Under the pieces are notes generated by a model, which made no database searches, had not been told where the DNA came from, and saw only the letters and a list, made by a program, of their open reading frames with translations. A stretch of 64,000 bases of DNA from CALANV01 sp036381615 (GTDB lineage Bacteria > Pseudomonadota > Alphaproteobacteria > CACIAM-22H2), in NCBI GenBank assembly GCA_036381615.1, contig DASVCL010000012.1:79987-143986 (forward strand). Reading direction: 5' to 3'. Below are positions 60,369 to 64,000 of this stretch, piece by piece (within the stretch, counting starts at the first letter, position 1; each line of letters opens with the position of its first letter). Position numbers and translations under genes: made by a program.

Positions 60369-61694
60369 CTAGGTACGGTCCCGCCCGCGCGGCGGGGCGT
60401 TGCCCGCGGTCGGCGGCCGCCCCGGCGCCGAGCGGGTCGTCAGCCCCCGCCCCTTGCCGATGGCGTCATGGCCGAACTTCGCCCGTATGCGGTCGATGGT
60501 GCGCTCCACCCGTTCGATCCGCGCCGTATCGTCGCCGAACAGCTCGAGGGTCGGATGGCCGGCCTCGACCAGGCCGGTCACGCCGACGCCCATCAGCCGG
60601 AACCGCCGGTTGCCGATCGTCGCTTCGAGCATCGGCACGGCGGCGCGCCAGATCGTCTCCGCGAGCTGCGTCGGCGACGAGAGCGTGGTCCGGCGGGTGA
60701 TCAGCCGGAAATCGGCCGTCTTCAGCTTCAGGATGATGGTGGGACCGCCGAGCCCGGCCGCCTTCAGGCGATCGGCGACGCGCTCGCAGAGCGGCCAGAG
60801 CTCCTGCTTCAGCGCGGCGGCGCCGGCGAGGTCCACGTCGAACGTCGTCTCGGCCGAAATCGCCTTGGCGTCGCGGTCGGGAACGACCTCGCGCGCGTCG
60901 CGTCCTTCCGACAGCTCGGCGAGCCGCCGGCCGATCTCGCCGTAGCGCCGTTCGAGCTCGACGGCCCCGAGCGCCTGCAGATCGGCGATGCGCTCGATGC
61001 CGTCCGCGCTCAGTCGCGCCGCCGTCTTCGGCCCTACCCCCGGAATGACGCGCACGGACCGGCTTGCCAGGAAGCCGCGCGACTCCGCGCGCCCGATCAC
61101 GCCGAAGCCGCGGGGCTTGTCGATCTCGGAGGCGAGTTTGGCAAGGAACTTGGTATGGCTGAGGCCGATGGAAACGGTGATGCCGATCTCGCGCTCGATC
61201 CGCCGCGCGATGTCGGCGAGCGTGGCGGCCGCCGGTCGGCGGTGGACCTGTTCCGTGCCCGCGAGATCGAGAAAGGCCTCGTCGAGCGCGATCGGCTCGA
61301 CCAGCGGCGTGGCGGCGAGGAAGATCGCCCGGACCTGGCGGCTGACGGCCGCATATTTCTCCATGTCGGGCCGGATGACGACCGCCTCGGGACAGAGCTG
61401 AAGCGCCTTGAACATCGGCATCGCCGAATGGACGCCGTACCGGCGCGCGATGTAGCAGGCCGCGCTGACGACGCCGCGATTGCCGCCGCCGACGATCACC
61501 GGGCGGTCCCTGATCGACGGATCGTCGCGCTTCTCGACGCTCGCGTAGAACGCGTCGCAATCGATATGGGCCAACGTCAGCGATTCAAGCTCGGGATGGG
61601 CCACGATCCGCCGCGACCGGCACGCCGGACAGCAATCGACCGCCGCCGCGTCGTCGAACCGGACGAGACAGTCGCGACACAACCCTGGCGTCAT
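60369..61694 (-). CDS. dinB: DNA polymerase IV with N-terminal zinc ribbon
   Basis: A 441-residue Y-family translesion polymerase. Catalytic motifs: LAHIDCDAFYASVEKRDDPS, VSAACYIARRYGVHSAMPMF and PIALDEAFLDLAGTEQVHRR. A helix-hairpin-helix IPGVGPKTAARLSADGI and a little-finger domain follow. The first 30 residues carry Cys pairs (LCRDCL and CCPAC), a probable zinc ribbon seen in alphaproteobacterial DinB2-type proteins. It starts 37 bases after the DapA-like gene, so the pair may be cotranscribed. No LexA-type GTTC-N7-GTTC site was seen in front. Confidence 0.93.
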   Translation of the reverse strand: MTPGLCRDCLVRFDDAAAVDCCPACRSRRIVAHPELESLTLAHIDCDAFYASVEKRDDPSIRDRPVIVGGGNRGVVSAACYIARRYGVHSAMPMFKALQLCPEAVVIRPDMEKYAAVSRQVRAIFLAATPLVEPIALDEAFLDLAGTEQVHRRPAAATLADIARRIEREIGITVSIGLSHTKFLAKLASEIDKPRGFGVIGRAESRGFLASRSVRVIPGVGPKTAARLSADGIERIADLQALGAVELERRYGEIGRRLAELSEGRDAREVVPDRDAKAISAETTFDVDLAGAAALKQELWPLCERVADRLKAAGLGGPTIILKLKTADFRLITRRTTLSSPTQLAETIWRAAVPMLEATIGNRRFRLMGVGVTGLVEAGHPTLELFGDDTARIERVERTIDRIRAKFGHDAIGKGRGLTTRSAPGRPPTAGNAPPRGRDRT

Positions 61695-61731
61695 TGCCCT
61701 TCCCGCCCCGGCCGGCGGACGGGCCCCCTTG

Positions 61732-62706
61732 TCAGCCCACGGACCGCCGGCGCGTCCGATCGGCCCCGGCCCCGCCGAACGCCGCGAGCTTGCGTTCGAG
61801 CCGGGCCATCAGGCCGTCCAGTTCCTTGTGATCGTCCGCGTCGAGCACCGCGCCGGGCGCGCGCAGATACGCCGACTTGATGACGCCGCGCCGGCGCAGG
61901 ATCTCCTTGCGGATCGCAAGCCCGATGCCCGCCTGCTGCTCGTGGCGGATGATGGGAAGATAGATGTCGTAAAGATCCTCGGCGCCTTCGGCATCGCCGG
62001 CGAAGAAGCGGCGGCACACCTCGACCAGCATCTCGGGATAGGCGACGCCGGTGTTGGCGCCGTCGACGCCGCGGCGAAGCTCCTGCGGCAGATGCATCGC
62101 GCTGTTGCCGACGAGAATGCTGATCCGGCGGCGCGCCCCCTTCGCCTCGCTCGCCCGCAGCCGGGAAATCTTGCGCAGGCCGGGGCTCTCTTCGTGCTTG
62201 AGCACCTTGAGGCTCGGCCACTGCGCGAACATCCGGTCGATGAGCGACGCGGACATGTAGACGTTGGTGAGCTGTGGATAGTCCTGGAGGACGATCGGCA
62301 CGTCGTCGCCCAGTTCGCGCACGACGCCGGCCATGTAGCCTTCGATCTGCTCTTCGGTCTTGAGCCCGGCGACCGGCGCGACCATGACCCCGGCGGCACC
62401 CAGGTCCATGACCTTGCCGACGAAGCTCTTGAGGTTCCGGTTGCCCGGATTGCTGGCGCCGACGATGACCGGGACGCGGTCCCGGACCCGCTTCAGCACG
62501 CGCTCGGCGAACGTGAGCGATTCCTGGGCCGACAGCTTCGGCGCCTCGCCCATCACGCCCAGGATGGTGATCCCGTCGACCCCGTGCTCCAGGTAGAAGT
62601 CGATCAGGCGATCGGTGCTGTCGAGATCGAGTTCGCCCGTGTCGGTGAACGGCGTCGCCGAAATGATGTAGACGCCGCGCGCGGTCTCATCGAGCAGCCT
62701 GGTCAT
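61732..62706 (-). CDS. DapA-family aldolase/dehydratase
   Basis: A 324-residue class I (beta/alpha)8 aldolase of the dihydrodipicolinate synthase family. The Schiff-base Lys is in SLKVLKHEESPGLRK, the Tyr in VLQDYPQLTNVY, and the N-terminal TPFTDTGELDLDSTDRLIDF. The phosphate-like GVMGEAPKLS segment replaces the GTTGE of true DapA, so lysine biosynthesis is unlikely. It probably acts on a 2-oxo acid or sugar acid. A regulated-looking promoter with a 14-base palindrome lies 36 bases upstream. Confidence 0.88.
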   Translation of the reverse strand: MTRLLDETARGVYIISATPFTDTGELDLDSTDRLIDFYLEHGVDGITILGVMGEAPKLSAQESLTFAERVLKRVRDRVPVIVGASNPGNRNLKSFVGKVMDLGAAGVMVAPVAGLKTEEQIEGYMAGVVRELGDDVPIVLQDYPQLTNVYMSASLIDRMFAQWPSLKVLKHEESPGLRKISRLRASEAKGARRRISILVGNSAMHLPQELRRGVDGANTGVAYPEMLVEVCRRFFAGDAEGAEDLYDIYLPIIRHEQQAGIGLAIRKEILRRRGVIKSAYLRAPGAVLDADDHKELDGLMARLERKLAAFGGAGADRTRRRSVG

Positions 62707-62741
62707 GATGGCGCATCCTTTGGTCGGACAGTCTGCCCATC

Positions 62742-62770
62742 TACCTAGCAGTTTTGCGCCGGCGCAACAA
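62742..62770 (-). promoter_or_regulatory. sigma-70-like promoter with palindromic operator before the DapA-like gene
   Basis: Minus strand: TTGTTG (62770-62765), 17-base spacer, TAGGTA (62747-62742). The perfect palindrome TTGCGCCGGCGCAA (62754-62767) overlaps the -35 and spacer, the position of a repressor site. AAAGGATG precedes the start. Confidence 0.6.
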
Positions 62771-62784
62771 TTGACACGACCGGC

Positions 62785-63414
62785 TCACTTGGTTCCGAAC
62801 AGGCGGTCGCCGGCATCGCCGAGGCCGGGAACGATGTAGCCATGGTCGTCGAGGCGTGAGTCCACGGCCGCGGTGAACACCGTGACGTCGGGATGGTTCG
62901 CGTAGACGGCATCGAGCCCCTCGGGTGCTGCGAGCAGGCAGACGAAGCGTATCAGCCCCACCCCCGCCGCCTTCAGGCGCGCGATCGCCGCGACGGCCGA
63001 ATGCCCGGTGGCGAGCATCGGGTCCAGCAGATAGACCTCGCGCGTCGCGATGTCCTGCGGCAGCTTGCAATAGTATTCGACGGCCGCGAGCGTTTGGGGA
63101 TCCCGATAGATGCCGATATGTCCGACGCCGGCATCGGGCACGACGTCGAGCATGCCGTCGAGCAGCCCGTTGCCCGCGCGCAGGATCGAAACGAAGCAGA
63201 GGCGTCCGGCAAGCACGGGCGCCTGCATGGACGTGAGCGGCGTGGCGATCTCGACCGTGCGCAGCGGCTGCTCGCGCGTGACTTCATAGGCCATCAGCAT
63301 CGCGATTTCGCGCAGCAGCCGCCGGAAATCCGCCGGCGGCGTCTCCTTGCGCCGCATGTGCGTCAGCTTGTGCTGGATCAGCGGATGGTCGATCAGTCGC
63401 GTCCGGCCGCTCAT
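62785..63414 (-). CDS. upp: uracil phosphoribosyltransferase
   Basis: A 209-residue salvage enzyme making UMP from uracil and PRPP. Marks: LIDHPLIQHKLTHMRRKETP, ATPLTSMQAPVLAGRLCFVS, ILRAGNGLLDGMLDVVP, the PRPP loop VYLLDPMLATGHSAVAAI and DDHGYIVPGLGDAGDRLFGT. GGGAGG lies before the ATG at 63414. It is on the same strand as the DapA-like gene but is separated from it by that gene's own promoter. Confidence 0.95.
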   Translation of the reverse strand: MSGRTRLIDHPLIQHKLTHMRRKETPPADFRRLLREIAMLMAYEVTREQPLRTVEIATPLTSMQAPVLAGRLCFVSILRAGNGLLDGMLDVVPDAGVGHIGIYRDPQTLAAVEYYCKLPQDIATREVYLLDPMLATGHSAVAAIARLKAAGVGLIRFVCLLAAPEGLDAVYANHPDVTVFTAAVDSRLDDHGYIVPGLGDAGDRLFGTK

Positions 63415-63615
63415 GGGCACCTCCCGCCCAACGACCATATCAAGCGCGCAGACCGGCGGAAACCTGATCCGGCCGGACCGACGTTCCGGCATCGGTGCGG
63501 AGGATCGGCCCGCCGACCACGTCCGGGAGCTAGTTCCTCCATCCGGCCGTCCTGATATCATCGGCACCCGTTGGCGGACGGAATCGATGCGGACCCAACG
63601 AAGGGATCGGAACCG

Positions 63616-63804
63616 ATGATCGAGGTCATCATCGAGCGTTGGAGCGGACCGGATGGAGTGACGTTCCGGTGGTCCGTCTGGCGCGACGGCCGTCGGGTCG
63701 AAATGGGCGGTCCCTACGGCACGGCCGAGGCCAGCGAGCAGGACGCGATCGCTTTCTGCCGTGGCGCGCTCGGCCGTGAGCCTGACCGGATCACCCGTCT
63801 CTAG
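63616..63804 (+). CDS. small hypothetical protein
   Basis: A 62-residue protein with a compact beta-rich look (MIEVIIERWSGPDGVTFRWS, VWRDGRRVEMGGPYGT) and a C-terminal helix (SEQDAIAFCRGALG). No known family is recognised. AAGGG lies 10 bases before the ATG. Clear strand/helix alternation and balanced charges support a real gene. Confidence 0.6.
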   Translation: MIEVIIERWSGPDGVTFRWSVWRDGRRVEMGGPYGTAEASEQDAIAFCRGALGREPDRITRL

Positions 63805-63878
63805 CCAACAGGCGCGGTTGGGCCGGCCGGGTCGAGTTGATCGGATCCCTCGTCCTGGGGCGAAAAATCGGCATGCGC

Positions 63879-64000
63879 TCAGCGCACCGCGTTCTTGATC
63901 TTCTCGATCGAACGCAGCGCGCCCAGGCCCAGCATGCCGAAGATCAGCTCCCACAGATGCTCGTCGAGCGACGGCGGTTTCGGCAGCGGATAGCCCACCA
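63879..64000 (-). CDS. C-terminal end of a holin-like phage/gene-transfer-agent protein (runs off the window)
   Basis: The last 40 codons of a gene: GYPLPKPPSLDEHLWELIF, then GMLGLGALRSIEKIKNAVR and a stop. The hydrophobic IFGMLGLGALRSIEK ending resembles the three-helix holins of gene transfer agents and prophages. Too little is visible for certainty. Confidence 0.5.
   Translation of the reverse strand, partial: VGYPLPKPPSLDEHLWELIFGMLGLGALRSIEKIKNAVR

Noticed and set aside
1..64000. CRISPR arrays, tRNA or rRNA genes, insertion sequences, integrases, toxin-antitoxin pairs.
   Set aside because: None was seen: no regularly spaced repeats, no tRNA-like cloverleaf noticed, and no transposase or integrase motifs in any frame.

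Overview
The window comes from a high-GC alphaproteobacterium. The strongest evidence is a complete PhyR-NepR-EcfG general stress response module (nepR 27251-27490, ecfG 26500-27045, phyR 27877-28686), a system confined to that class. The TRAP and branched-chain amino acid transporters, the livM-livG fusion, the DinB with an N-terminal zinc ribbon and a gene-transfer-agent-like holin fragment fit the same picture. I cannot assign a genus. No rRNA, tRNA, insertion sequence, integrase or CRISPR array was seen.

Layout. 1-1.25 kb: end of an acyl-CoA synthetase operon with a PaaI thioesterase. 1.4-8.2 kb: small stress genes (phasin, a second NepR-like protein, PRC-barrel proteins, DUF3309, DUF1328, DUF883, a stress-type SDR and a LigD polymerase-domain gene beside a decayed ligase). 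8.2-26.3 kb, minus strand: an eight-gene trehalose and alpha-glucan operon, otsA-glgE-treS/maltokinase-glgB-glgX-treZ-malQ-treY. 26.5-31.1 kb: the stress regulators, superoxide dismutase, another PRC-barrel protein, a hemerythrin and a KGG-motif protein. 31.2-36.0 kb: a branched-chain amino acid type ABC transporter. 36.2-42.6 kb: a decayed chemotaxis-receptor fragment, a D-2-hydroxyacid dehydrogenase coupled to an acyl-CoA dehydrogenase, speD-speE, and a second acyl-CoA dehydrogenase. 42.8-45.0 kb: a multi-PAS HisKA_2 histidine kinase. 45.0-50.1 kb: IclR regulator, flavin monooxygenase and a TRAP transporter. 50.2-58.3 kb: a minus-strand catabolic run (Fe-alcohol dehydrogenase, BT1-type carrier, IlvD, second TRAP transporter, HD protein). 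58.4-64 kb: small hypothetical, pentapeptide-repeat protein, dinB, DapA-like aldolase, upp and a phage-like fragment.

The main result is that the first 31 kb is a physically clustered sigma-EcfG regulon. I read nine perfect GGAAC-N16/17-CGTT promoters there, each just upstream of a start codon on the right strand. They serve two PRC-barrel genes, the SDR, the LigD polymerase, DUF1328, otsA and its 18-kb operon, nepR-ecfG itself, superoxide dismutase and the KGG protein. Two one-mismatch versions precede the phasin and the third PRC gene. About one perfect match would be expected by chance in 64 kb on both strands. Stress sensing by PhyR would therefore drive trehalose and glucan cycling, oxidative defence, end-joining repair and envelope proteins from one locus.
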